A stretch of DNA of 64,000 bases from Thermoactinomyces intermedius (GTDB lineage: Bacteria > Bacillota > Bacilli > Thermoactinomycetales > Thermoactinomycetaceae): NCBI RefSeq assembly GCF_016055025.1, contig NZ_JAECVW010000003.1, one strand, 5' to 3'. The position numbers and the translations under genes were made by a program. Positions 25,415 through 33,201 of the stretch are shown piece after piece. The notes under the pieces are model-generated. The model was not told the DNA's origin and searched no databases. It worked only from the letters and a program-made list of their open reading frames with translations. Each line of letters starts with the position of its first letter. Positions within the stretch are counted from its first letter, which is position 1.

Positions 25415-26561
25415 ACGCCACCCCGTTCATTTTGTGGACGGCGAAAAGGCGGTGTTGACCGATGCACAGGGAAAACGGTATCTGGATTTTGGTTCCGGCA
25501 TCGGGGTGACCAATTTGGGCCATAAACACCCCCGCGTGTTGGAAGCGCTCATGGAGCAAGCCCGGGCGGTTTGGCATGTATCCAACCTGTTTGAACAGCC
25601 GCTGCAGGTAAAAGTGGCGGAAAAGTTGTGTCAAATCACCGGATTGGATGCCGTCTTTTTTTGTAACAGCGGGGCGGAAGCGAATGAAGCATTAATCAAA
25701 TTGGCCCGGAAATGGGCGAAAGACGCAAAGATCATCCATGAGCCTGAAATCATCACCTTCACCGGCTCTTTTCACGGCCGTACACTGGCCACTTTGACGG
25801 CCACGGGGCAAGAGAAAGTAAAAACGGGATTTGACCCTTTGCCGCCCGGATTCCGCACCGTTCCCTATGGCGACATGGAGGCGGTGAAAAAAGCCACCCG
25901 GACAACCACCGCGGCTGTATTTCTGGAACTGGTGCAAGGGGAAGGCGGGGTCCGGCCGGCCGATCCGGCGTTTGTCCGGGAATTGGCGGATTGGTGTAAG
26001 GAAAAAGAGATTTTGCTGATGATCGATGAAGTGCAGACCGGAATCGGAAGAACGGGTGAATGGTTTGCCTATCAGGTGTATGGCATCAAGCCGGATGCCA
26101 TCTCCGTCGCCAAAGGGTTGGGAAACGGGTATCCGGTCGGGGCCGTTGTGGCGGATTCCCGCCTGAAACCGGTGTTGGGCCCCGGCACACACGGGACGAC
26201 ATTTGGCGGCAATCCGTTGGCCATGGCCGTTTGTGATGCGGTTTTGACCGAAATCGGACAAACCGGATTGTTGGAGCAGGTAAGGGAAAAAGCGGAATAT
26301 TTAAAGAAGAAGCTGGACGATTTGGTCCGCTCCCTTCCCGCTGTCCGGGAAATCCGCCAAAAAGGATTGATGGTCGGCATTGAGCTGGATGAACCGGCGG
26401 CCCCGTTCATCCGTCAGCTGTTGGAAAACGGACTGGTTGTGCTGCCTGCCGGTGAAAAGGTTTTGCGCCTGTTGCCGCCTTTGATTGTAAGTGAAGAAGA
26501 AATCGGCCAGGCAGTCTCCGTTTTGCATCAAACATTGTCACAAACAAAAATCGGCGTGTGA
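25392..26561 (+). CDS. argD: Acetylornithine aminotransferase
   Basis: PLP enzyme making N-acetylornithine. 389 residues from GTG 25392, behind GAGGTGAG, overlapping argB. Fold type I signatures: FCNSGAEANEALIKLAR, FHGRT, LMIDEVQTGIGRTG and the Schiff-base lysine in SVAKGLGNGYPVGA. Length and sequence are typical for ArgD; some relatives also act on succinyl-diaminopimelate, but the operon fixes the role. Confidence 0.95.
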   Translation: MSLFPTYKRHPVHFVDGEKAVLTDAQGKRYLDFGSGIGVTNLGHKHPRVLEALMEQARAVWHVSNLFEQPLQVKVAEKLCQITGLDAVFFCNSGAEANEALIKLARKWAKDAKIIHEPEIITFTGSFHGRTLATLTATGQEKVKTGFDPLPPGFRTVPYGDMEAVKKATRTTTAAVFLELVQGEGGVRPADPAFVRELADWCKEKEILLMIDEVQTGIGRTGEWFAYQVYGIKPDAISVAKGLGNGYPVGAVVADSRLKPVLGPGTHGTTFGGNPLAMAVCDAVLTEIGQTGLLEQVREKAEYLKKKLDDLVRSLPAVREIRQKGLMVGIELDEPAAPFIRQLLENGLVVLPAGEKVLRLLPPLIVSEEEIGQAVSVLHQTLSQTKIGV

Positions 26562-26573
26562 GGAGGGGCGAGC

Positions 26574-27539
26574 GTGAAAGAGACGATGGAAACGCCGCTG
26601 TTGGCGGGGAAAAAAGGGAAAAGCTTCTTGACATTGATCGACTGGGAGCCGCATGAAATCGAAGCTTTGCTTCAATCAGCCCTCAAACTCAAATCATTGC
26701 GGAACAAGGGGGAACACGGTCAGCCGCTGAAAGGAAAAAGCCTGGCGATGCTGTTTGAAAAGCCGTCCACCCGGACCCGGGTCTCTTTTGAAGTCGGGAT
26801 GAAGGAGTTGGGGGGATTCACGGTCTTGCTCCGGAACGATGAGATGCAGTTGGGCAGGGGGGAAAGCATAGAGGACACAGCAGGCGTTCTTTCGCGGTTT
26901 GTGGATGCGATTTTGATCCGCACCCATGAACATGCACGGATTGAGCGCCTGGCCGATGCCGCCGCCATTCCGGTCATTAACGGGCTTTCCGATCAGGCCC
27001 ATCCCTGCCAGGCGCTGGCCGATTTGTTGACCATATTGGAAAAAAAGGGATCGTTAAAAGGAGTGAAATTGACTTATGTCGGGGACGGAAACAATGTCCT
27101 TCACTCTCTGATTCAGGCATCGGCACTCACCGGCATTGATTTGCATGTGGCAACGCCGCCAGGTTATGAACCCGATCCCGCCGTCTGGAAGTACTCGGAG
27201 CAAATTGCCGAAAAAACGGGATCCTCTCTCTCATTCCATTATGATCCGGCCGTTTCCGTGCAAGAAGCCGATGTGGTATACACAGATGTCTGGGCAAGCA
27301 TGGGACAGGAAGAAGAAAAAGAAGAGCGAAACCAAACGTTTGCTTCTTATCAAGTGAATGCTTCGCTGATGGAAAAAGCGAAACCCGATGCCATCTTTAT
27401 GCATTGCCTGCCTGCTTACCGCGGGCTGGAAGTGACCGCAGAAGTTTTGGAGGGGCCGCAATCTGTGGTTTTTGACCAGGCGGAAAATCGTCTTCATGCA
27501 CAAAAAGCACTTTTGGTTGCCATCCTGGCTGATGGTTGA
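26574..27539 (+). CDS. argF: Ornithine carbamoyltransferase
   Basis: Makes citrulline from ornithine and carbamoyl phosphate. 321 residues from GTG 26574 behind GAGGAGGGG. Carbamoyl-phosphate site FEKPSTRTRVSFE and ornithine site MHCLPAYRG are intact. Last gene of argCJBDF. No arginine-specific carbamoyl phosphate synthetase (carAB) lies in this operon, unlike B. subtilis, where carAB is placed between argD and argF. Confidence 0.96.
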   Translation: MKETMETPLLAGKKGKSFLTLIDWEPHEIEALLQSALKLKSLRNKGEHGQPLKGKSLAMLFEKPSTRTRVSFEVGMKELGGFTVLLRNDEMQLGRGESIEDTAGVLSRFVDAILIRTHEHARIERLADAAAIPVINGLSDQAHPCQALADLLTILEKKGSLKGVKLTYVGDGNNVLHSLIQASALTGIDLHVATPPGYEPDPAVWKYSEQIAEKTGSSLSFHYDPAVSVQEADVVYTDVWASMGQEEEKEERNQTFASYQVNASLMEKAKPDAIFMHCLPAYRGLEVTAEVLEGPQSVVFDQAENRLHAQKALLVAILADG

Positions 27540-27549
27540 CCCGGAGGAA

Positions 27550-27587
27550 AACCCCCGGTTTCTTTCGATCAGAAACCGGGGTTTTTT
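27550..27587 (+). terminator. Terminator of the argCJBDF operon
   Basis: ACCCCCGGTTTCT pairs with AGAAACCGGGGT around a short loop, followed by TTTTTT. Confidence 0.92.
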
Positions 27588-27748
27588 GTGTGGAGCGAAT
27601 TTTGACAGGGATTTGATTTTACGTCAAAGTAAAAGGATTATGCGAATTAAAAATTAAAATAATAAATGTTATGATGTTGGTAAAAAGTGAGTACCAGCCG
27701 TTAATCCGTGTGGTGTCGTCAGGATGATCTTGCAAAGGAGAACCGGTT

Positions 27749-28747
27749 ATGGCTATACATGTTGGTGTTGAATTATCTTCTTCTTTTTTCAAGTTAGTCG
27801 AGGTGAAGAAAAAGAGGAAGAACATGGAGCTTCTCCAATACGTGGTCCATCCGCTGCCCAGTGTGTGGGCGGAATCGGGCACGTTTTTGGATCGGGAGGA
27901 ATTGATCCAAACCATCCAGGAGGCCTTGTTGGGGAGAAGACTCAATACGAGACGGGTGCATGTCAGCATCCATTGTCGCCATGTTTTGTTTAAACGGGTG
28001 ATGTTGCCGGAAATGCGCAAAAGAAAATACCGGAGATGGATTGAAAAATATTTGATTCCTGTGTTGGATCTTCCTTTTTCCGATCCGGTGTTTGATTTCC
28101 GTTTGCTGGATCATGTCTGGGAAGACGGGGACCAGCAAGAGGTTTTTCTGGCGCTGATCTCTCAGTCATACATTGACTCATTTGTCCGGTGTTTTCAATA
28201 TTGCGGATTGGATCCGGTTCATATTGACCTGGCTCCTTTCGGTTTGTACCGGTGGATCCATTATCACAGGAGCTTTCAGACGCCCCATACCCTGATGATT
28301 CAAATCTCCAAACAGGATGTGGAAGTCAGCCATTTCATCGATCGAAAACTGGAACGGGTTTATCATCTGCATCTGCCGATGACTTCGTTTGCGGATCATG
28401 AGGACCGTCCGCATCCCGATCCGCTCCATCCTTTGTTGAAAGAGAAACAAGAAGTGGAGAGATATGGGAAACGTTTGATGGAACAAATCTTGGAAAAAGT
28501 GTCAGGAAAGGAAAGAAAATGGTTGAAAAGCTCCAGAGCGGAATGGTTTTTGTCCGGGGAAGGATTGGATTTTTATTTGTTGGAAAACTGGCTTCAGCAA
28601 CATTTGGAGGCGTCTGTCAAACTTGCCCCTCCGGCAGAGATCATCATGCCTGAACCGTTGCGTGACCGCGCATCGAAATGGCTTGGAAATGCTTTGTCGA
28701 TTCCGATCGGTCTGACGGTGGATGAGAAGGAAGGAATGGGACCATGA
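27749..28747 (+). CDS. pilM: PilM-like type IV pilus inner-membrane platform protein
   Basis: 332 residues from ATG 27749 behind AAAGGAG. The N-terminus (GVELSSSFFKLVEVKKKRKN, then LLQYVVHPLP) matches the start of the actin-like PilM fold, although the usual GIDIGSSSIK phosphate loop is altered. PilM is cytoplasmic and docks on the N-terminus of PilN. The next genes look like pilN and pilO, which supports the call despite low similarity. An inverted repeat TTTGAC/GTCAAA lies upstream at about 27601-27627. No pilB, pilC, pilin or secretin gene is nearby. Confidence 0.72.
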   Translation: MAIHVGVELSSSFFKLVEVKKKRKNMELLQYVVHPLPSVWAESGTFLDREELIQTIQEALLGRRLNTRRVHVSIHCRHVLFKRVMLPEMRKRKYRRWIEKYLIPVLDLPFSDPVFDFRLLDHVWEDGDQQEVFLALISQSYIDSFVRCFQYCGLDPVHIDLAPFGLYRWIHYHRSFQTPHTLMIQISKQDVEVSHFIDRKLERVYHLHLPMTSFADHEDRPHPDPLHPLLKEKQEVERYGKRLMEQILEKVSGKERKWLKSSRAEWFLSGEGLDFYLLENWLQQHLEASVKLAPPAEIIMPEPLRDRASKWLGNALSIPIGLTVDEKEGMGP

Positions 28748-29358
28748 ACTTTTTACCGCCACAGCCGATATACAAACGGTTTTTTTACAGTTTTTTGTCC
28801 GGGATTTTGCTTTTGCTTTCAGGCTTGGGGGTGGGCATTTTATATGCCAAAAAGGTTGCCGGTGAACGCGTGACCGATTTGGAAGCGGAAGTGGCCCAAA
28901 AGCGGAAACAGTTGAATCAGGCCATCCGGCTTAAAAAGAACGAAGAGAAAATTTATGAGAGTCAGCAACCGGCCATGGATTATGAAAAGACGATCCAGGA
29001 AGTGGAGGCAAATCAACGGCGTTGGAAAGAAGCGGCCGATCAAGTGCACCAAATGGTTCCCCGCGGCACGGATCTGTTTCGCCTGCAAGGGATAGGAAAT
29101 CAATTGGATGGTTGGGCCTATTTTTCTTCAATTTCGGAGGCGACGAAATTTCTTCAGGAACTGGTCGAAAAAAAGCCGGATTTGTATCAGGAAGCATGGA
29201 TTGAGTGTGTCGGCGACCGTTGCATGAATGAAGTTCATAAAAAAAACGCCAATCAGGTATTGGTGCATTTCCGGCTGGATTTAAAAAGAGAGAAAGGAGC
29301 GGAAGAACCATCCGAAAACCAGTCAAGATCCGTCGGTGGAAGTCCGGAAAGTTCTTAA
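28744..29358 (+). CDS. pilN: PilN-like bitopic membrane protein
   Basis: 204 residues; ATG 28744 overlaps the pilM stop by four bases (ATGA). The first residues MNFLPPQP resemble the conserved INLLP motif by which PilN tails bind PilM. One membrane helix (about residues 12-36) is followed by a coiled coil (EAEVAQKRKQLNQAIRLKK) and a small globular C-terminal domain, the usual PilN layout. Function inferred from order and topology rather than strong sequence similarity. Confidence 0.7.
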   Translation: MNFLPPQPIYKRFFYSFLSGILLLLSGLGVGILYAKKVAGERVTDLEAEVAQKRKQLNQAIRLKKNEEKIYESQQPAMDYEKTIQEVEANQRRWKEAADQVHQMVPRGTDLFRLQGIGNQLDGWAYFSSISEATKFLQELVEKKPDLYQEAWIECVGDRCMNEVHKKNANQVLVHFRLDLKREKGAEEPSENQSRSVGGSPESS

Positions 29359-29969
29359 TCACGACCCTGGCGGCTGGATTCCTGCTCATCCTGACCCTCT
29401 ATTTTTACCTTGTGCATCCCCTGGTTTTAAAACAAAAATGGCTGGAAAGGGAGAGGGAATCGCTGACCCAAAACATTAAGAGGCATCAAAAATACCTGGC
29501 GCCCGATTACCAACCCCCGTCTGCGTTAACCCATATGGAGTTGAACCGGCTGGAGGAGAGAATTCCGCTGAACCGGCGGGATCCGGGCTATGTTGTCGAT
29601 ATTGAGCGGGCCGTCAAATCATCCGGTGCCGATTTTTTGAAGCTCGAAAGCCTGGAAGATCTCCGTCAAATTGCCCGTCAGGACACTGCGGAGCAAAGTG
29701 AGGCCCAACCGGTCAGTGAAGAAGAGCTCATGCAACAATTGGGGATGGTGGTGCGCCCGGAATTGGTTCCTTCCTGGGTTCAGCTGGAAGTCAAGGCCAA
29801 TCAAAAGGAGTTTGCTTCATTGTTGGACCAGTTGCAAAAGAGTGATCGCTTGGTCAGCGTGATAGGCTGGGATTACCAATGGACGGACGAGCAAACGGCG
29901 GATACGGGTGTGATTTATCTGGCGGTTTATTCTTATCATGATCAAGAGGTGAATAAGGAGCCGCAGTAA
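29310..29969 (+). CDS. pilO: PilO-like bitopic membrane protein with a non-canonical start
   Basis: The frame is open from the stop at about 29230 to TAA 29969, but the first ATG/GTG/TTG is GTG 29412, which lies after an in-frame basic segment (RKPVKIRRWKSGK) and a full membrane helix (FLITTLAAGFLLILTLYF). That topology is exactly what PilO should have. I therefore place the start at ATC 29310, ten bases after AAAGGAG (29293-29299), giving 219 residues and a 49-base overlap with pilN. If ATC is not used, translation would start at GTG 29412 (185 residues) and lose the anchor. A coiled coil and a ferredoxin-like C-terminal domain follow. Confidence 0.62.
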   Translation: MRKPVKIRRWKSGKFLITTLAAGFLLILTLYFYLVHPLVLKQKWLERERESLTQNIKRHQKYLAPDYQPPSALTHMELNRLEERIPLNRRDPGYVVDIERAVKSSGADFLKLESLEDLRQIARQDTAEQSEAQPVSEEELMQQLGMVVRPELVPSWVQLEVKANQKEFASLLDQLQKSDRLVSVIGWDYQWTDEQTADTGVIYLAVYSYHDQEVNKEPQ

Positions 29970-29996
29970 AATATTTATGAACTGGCAGAAAAATTC

Positions 29997-30024
29997 TTGA
30001 CGAAGGAATGATTTTTTATATAAT
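29997..30024 (+). promoter_or_regulatory. Sigma-A promoter of the terC riboswitch transcript
   Basis: TTGACG at 29997-30002, 16-base spacer, TATAAT at 30019-30024; about 40 bases before the aptamer. Confidence 0.7.
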
Positions 30025-30065
30025 GTTTGTATGAACTGAAAATTGAATTATTTTTTGTTCTTTGA

Positions 30066-30192
30066 TGAAGGGGAGTAGCTGTATACAACAAAGTCGTCAT
30101 TACGGGTTGATCCCCGGCTTTGTTGCAACATTTTTAATGTTGTTGGCAAGACCTTTGCGTGATTTGTTGTGCAAGGGTCTTGCCATTTTTTG
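30066..30192 (+). ncRNA. yybP-ykoY manganese riboswitch with terminator
   Basis: The aptamer begins with the hallmark GAAGGGGAGTAGC (from 30066) and has the second conserved element GTCGTCATTACGGG, then GATCCCCGGC (about 30090-30120). This is the yybP-ykoY Mn2+ aptamer. Downstream is a strong intrinsic terminator, GGCAAGACC (30145-30153) with GGTCTTGCC (30176-30184) and a T-run. In this class Mn2+ stabilises the aptamer and prevents termination, switching on an exporter; the TerC-family gene downstream fits. Confidence 0.92.
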
Positions 30193-30231
30193 TAATCCCC
30201 TGAATTCAATAACAAAATGGAGGGAAAGATT

Positions 30232-30921
30232 TTGGATTTTTTGTCAGTTGAGTTTTTCACCGCTTTGTTTTCCATTGTGATCATCGATTTGGTTTTGGCA
30301 GGAGATAATGCCATTGTCATCGGTCTTTCCGCCCGCAATTTGCCGAAAAACAAGCAAAAACTTGTGATTTTTTGGGGGACTGCCGGGGCCGTCGTGATGC
30401 GGATCCTTTGCACGCTGGCGGTGGTCTGGCTGCTAAAGGTTCCGGGGCTTTTGTTGATCGGCGGGTTGCTTTTGATCTGGATTGCCTTGAAATTGCTGAT
30501 TGAAGAGAAAGGCGATGAAGATGTCGAAGCGGCCAGCAGCGTGATGTCCGCGATCCGCACGATTGTGATCGCCGACACCCTGATGGGCCTGGATAACGTT
30601 CTCGCCGTGGCCGGCGCCGCGCACACAAGCTTCTTGCTGGTGATTATCGGCCTTTTGATCAGTGTTCCCATCATCGTTTGGGGCAGCACCTTGTTCCTCA
30701 AGCTGTTGGAAAAGTATCCGTCGATTATTTACATCGGATCGGGAGTTTTGGCGTTTACATCAGCCAAAATGATTGCAGATGACAAGTTCATCCGTCCCTT
30801 TTTCCAAGGAGCGGAATGGTTGCAATATGTTTTCTATCTCGTCATGATCGCGTCCATTCTGTTATGCGGCCGCTGGTTGAAATTGAAAAAAGCGAAAAAA
30901 GAGGTTCCCAACGCCTCCTGA
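30232..30921 (+). CDS. TerC-family membrane protein, probable manganese exporter (YkoY-like)
   Basis: 229 residues from TTG 30232, with GGAGGG 6-7 bases upstream. ATG 30217 is in frame but is itself part of that ribosome site. Several membrane helices with the family motif DLVLAGDNAIVIG and, in the second repeat, IADTLMGLDNVLAVAG, whose acidic residues are thought to bind metal. B. subtilis YkoY and YceF export Mn2+, partly for exoenzyme metalation. The upstream Mn2+ riboswitch makes manganese export the best call. Confidence 0.92.
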   Translation: MDFLSVEFFTALFSIVIIDLVLAGDNAIVIGLSARNLPKNKQKLVIFWGTAGAVVMRILCTLAVVWLLKVPGLLLIGGLLLIWIALKLLIEEKGDEDVEAASSVMSAIRTIVIADTLMGLDNVLAVAGAAHTSFLLVIIGLLISVPIIVWGSTLFLKLLEKYPSIIYIGSGVLAFTSAKMIADDKFIRPFFQGAEWLQYVFYLVMIASILLCGRWLKLKKAKKEVPNAS

Positions 30922-30931
30922 TAACCGGGAA

Positions 30932-30964
30932 AAGAAGCAGATGTGATCCATCTGCTTCTTTTTT
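30932..30964 (+). terminator. Terminator after terC
   Basis: GAAGCAGATG pairs with CATCTGCTTC around TGATC, followed by a T-run. Confidence 0.9.
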
Positions 30965-31045
30965 ATGGCAAAGAAAGGGAAACGATTTCATATTGTAGAA
31001 CAATATTTTTGTTATGTTGATTATTATTTGGAATTGAGGGTAAAT

Positions 31046-31516
31046 ATGGAGAAGCTGGAATATCATTTGATGGAAGACGGAGACCGGATTTCCGTCTTGT
31101 ATGCTTATCCGTCTGTTTCCAAGGAAGAAGTGTTGATGCGTTTTGCATGTGACTATTTTGTCAGGGGAAAAGACGTGTTTGAATGTGTCCATGTCCAAGC
31201 GGACCCGCCCATGCACAAGATTTATGTAAAACGCAGTGAAGAAGAAAAGGTGCTTGACGACCGCCTCCGTTTCAGCCCGTCCTGGCAGGGAATCCGCGTG
31301 GAAGTGCGCCATTTTGATGAACGGTGGTCCCGTTATCCCGTGGTTCATCGTTACCAATTTCACCATGCACAAGATGCTTTGCTCCGTTTGCTCAGCAGCC
31401 TGCACTTCATCGACGGGCAATGGTGGAAAACGACGTCAACGGAAGTGGATGAAAACCGGTATGTTTATGTGATCTATGCGGTCCCCGTTTTAAAGGAAGG
31501 AGGAGGAAAGGGATGA
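31046..31516 (+). CDS. Hypothetical protein
   Basis: 156 residues from ATG 31046, with GAGGG just upstream. An in-frame ATG at 30965 lies in the T-run of the terC terminator and is unlikely. No signal peptide or membrane segment. The composition is ordinary, with many aromatic and charged residues (RFSPSWQGIRVEVRHFDERW), so a compact cytoplasmic protein is expected. I recognise no family. The stop overlaps the start of the next lipoprotein gene (ATGA), so it belongs to the same operon as the ATP-grasp gene. Confidence 0.75.
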   Translation: MEKLEYHLMEDGDRISVLYAYPSVSKEEVLMRFACDYFVRGKDVFECVHVQADPPMHKIYVKRSEEEKVLDDRLRFSPSWQGIRVEVRHFDERWSRYPVVHRYQFHHAQDALLRLLSSLHFIDGQWWKTTSTEVDENRYVYVIYAVPVLKEGGGKG

Positions 31517-31794
31517 AAAAGAGCCGCCATCTGGTGGGGTTGTTCACGCTGGCCATGCTGTCCTTCCCGCTGTCAGGTTGCAATGACAAGAGTGACTGGG
31601 AATTTTGCCGGGACCAGAATCAAGATTTGTTATGCGATGATGGCCAAAGCCGGGTGGATCCGAACAGTTACGTGGTGGTCAACGGGAAAAAAATGTATTA
31701 TATCAAAGAAGAATCGCTGGTTTCATCCGGTTACAAAAAATCGGGCAGCAGTTACAAATCAGGAATTGGCAAAATCCGTGGCTCAGGAGGATAA
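31513..31794 (+). CDS. Small lipoprotein preceding an ATP-grasp ligase (YgiB position)
   Basis: 93 residues from ATG 31513. Signal peptide with lipobox LSGC (Cys near residue 23), then WEFCRDQNQDLLCDDGQ containing two further cysteines, and a glycine/serine/lysine-rich tail. In E. coli the YgiC ATP-grasp protein is preceded by the lipoprotein YgiB; the order here is the same, although similarity to YgiB is limited to the type of protein. Function unknown. Confidence 0.75.
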   Translation: MKKSRHLVGLFTLAMLSFPLSGCNDKSDWEFCRDQNQDLLCDDGQSRVDPNSYVVVNGKKMYYIKEESLVSSGYKKSGSSYKSGIGKIRGSGG

Positions 31795-31797
31795 ATT

Positions 31798-33045
31798 TTG
31801 AAAGATTTAAATTATGCCAAGCGCAGGGAACAGATTTACCGCCCGCTGAGAGAAGAAAAGGTGTTTACCTGGGATGTCATGTACGGTCAGGAATATGCCC
31901 TCGCTTCGGTTTATCCTTTAGATCCGGCACTTCATCATGAAATTCAACAAGCGACTGCGTGTTTGGGGAGCATTTTTGAGCGCACGGTCAAGGTTTTGCA
32001 ACAGGCCGATGACCGGTTGTTGGAGGAGTTGGGAATTCCCGGAGCGGCCCGAAGAGCTGTCCGGCAACCTTTTGTGTTTGACTGGCCGACGGTGATCGGG
32101 CGTTTTGACTTTGCCTGTACCCCGCAAGGATTGAAAATGCTGGAATTTAACAGTGACACCCCCACAGGCATAGTGGAGGCTTTTCATGTCAACGGACGGG
32201 TCACGGAAGCGATGGGCTGTCAAGATCCCAATGAAGGCATGGAGCAACATTTGACCGATGCCTTTCAAAATGTGGTGGAAGCATACCGGAAACGGGGCTT
32301 TCGAACCGATCACATCTGCTTCAGCGCGTTGGGCTGGCATGAAGAAGATGCCGGGACGACCCGGTATTTAATGAAGAAATCAGGCCTTTGCGCCCGTTTT
32401 GTTCCGTTGTCGGCCTTGGCCGTCCGGGGGGACCGGTTGTATGCCAGACAGGATTATGACGGCTATGAGCCGGTGGATGTTTTATATCGTTTGCATGCCA
32501 TTGAAATCCTGGCCGAAGACAAAGATGAGGATGGTTATCCGACCGGGGCGCATCTTCTTTCCCTCATGGCCGGCCAAAAGCTGGTTTCCATTAATCCCCC
32601 GTCTGCTTTATTATCGCAAACCAAAGCTTTACAGGCACTGATTTGGAATTTATATGAAACAAATACTTTTTTCAATGAAGAAGAACGTGATGTGATCAAA
32701 ACGTACATGTTGCCCACTTACTTGGAAAACAATTTCAAAGGCCATACGGCTTATGTGAAAAAGCCATTCCTCGGGCGGGAGGGCGGCGCCGTTTCTTTGT
32801 ATGATTCAAAAGGAAATTTGATTACCCGGGACGATCAGGACCTCTATTGGGATCAACCCATGATCTATCAACAATTGGTGTCCTTGCAAAAAGTGGAAGT
32901 GGAAACCCTCAAGGGAGCTTATCAGGGGGATTTGTTGTGGGGCTCTTTTTTGATTGGCGGAAAACCTTCGGCCGTGATGGCACGGGTGGATCAAAAAATC
33001 ACCGGAAACCTCTCCTTTTTTGTTCCGGTGGGATGGAAAGAGTGA
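31798..33045 (+). CDS. Glutathionylspermidine synthase-like ATP-grasp protein (YgiC/YjfC type)
   Basis: 415 residues from TTG 31798, behind AGGAGG, four bases after the lipoprotein gene. It matches the preATP-grasp/GspS C-terminal family: FDFACTPQGLKMLEFNSDTPTG, AYVKKPFLGREGGAVSLYD (ATP-grasp nucleotide site), GSFLIGGKPSAVMARVDQKITGN. Members of the YgiC group have the fold of glutathionylspermidine synthetase but no proven glutathionylspermidine activity, and a Firmicute would not be expected to make it. It probably forms a carbon-nitrogen bond on an unknown acid and amine. Confidence 0.88.
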   Translation: MKDLNYAKRREQIYRPLREEKVFTWDVMYGQEYALASVYPLDPALHHEIQQATACLGSIFERTVKVLQQADDRLLEELGIPGAARRAVRQPFVFDWPTVIGRFDFACTPQGLKMLEFNSDTPTGIVEAFHVNGRVTEAMGCQDPNEGMEQHLTDAFQNVVEAYRKRGFRTDHICFSALGWHEEDAGTTRYLMKKSGLCARFVPLSALAVRGDRLYARQDYDGYEPVDVLYRLHAIEILAEDKDEDGYPTGAHLLSLMAGQKLVSINPPSALLSQTKALQALIWNLYETNTFFNEEERDVIKTYMLPTYLENNFKGHTAYVKKPFLGREGGAVSLYDSKGNLITRDDQDLYWDQPMIYQQLVSLQKVEVETLKGAYQGDLLWGSFLIGGKPSAVMARVDQKITGNLSFFVPVGWKE

Positions 33046-33077
33046 GCCGTTCCCTCCAAGTCGGATCATTGTTTCAG

Positions 33078-33110
33078 AGCAGAAACCTTTTTCTGGTTTC
33101 TGCTTTTTTT
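33078..33110 (+). terminator. Terminator after the ATP-grasp gene
   Basis: AGCAGAAACC pairs with GGTTTCTGCT around a T-rich loop, followed by a T-run. Confidence 0.9.
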
Positions 33111-33152
33111 GGCCGATGCAAAAAATTGGGGGTGGATTTTTTATTCACAAAA

Positions 33153-33186
33153 TGTATAATCATACATATAAATGAATTTTTATTAA
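33153..33186 (+). promoter_or_regulatory. ARG boxes upstream of argG
   Basis: Perfect dyad TGTAT-AATC-ATACA (33153-33166) containing TATAAT (33155-33160), and TGAAT-TTTT-ATTAA (33173-33186) one helical turn or so downstream. This two-box layout is what ArgR/AhrC hexamers bind. The -35 is weak. Confidence 0.78.
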
Positions 33187-33201
33187 AAGCGAGGGATACC
33201 C

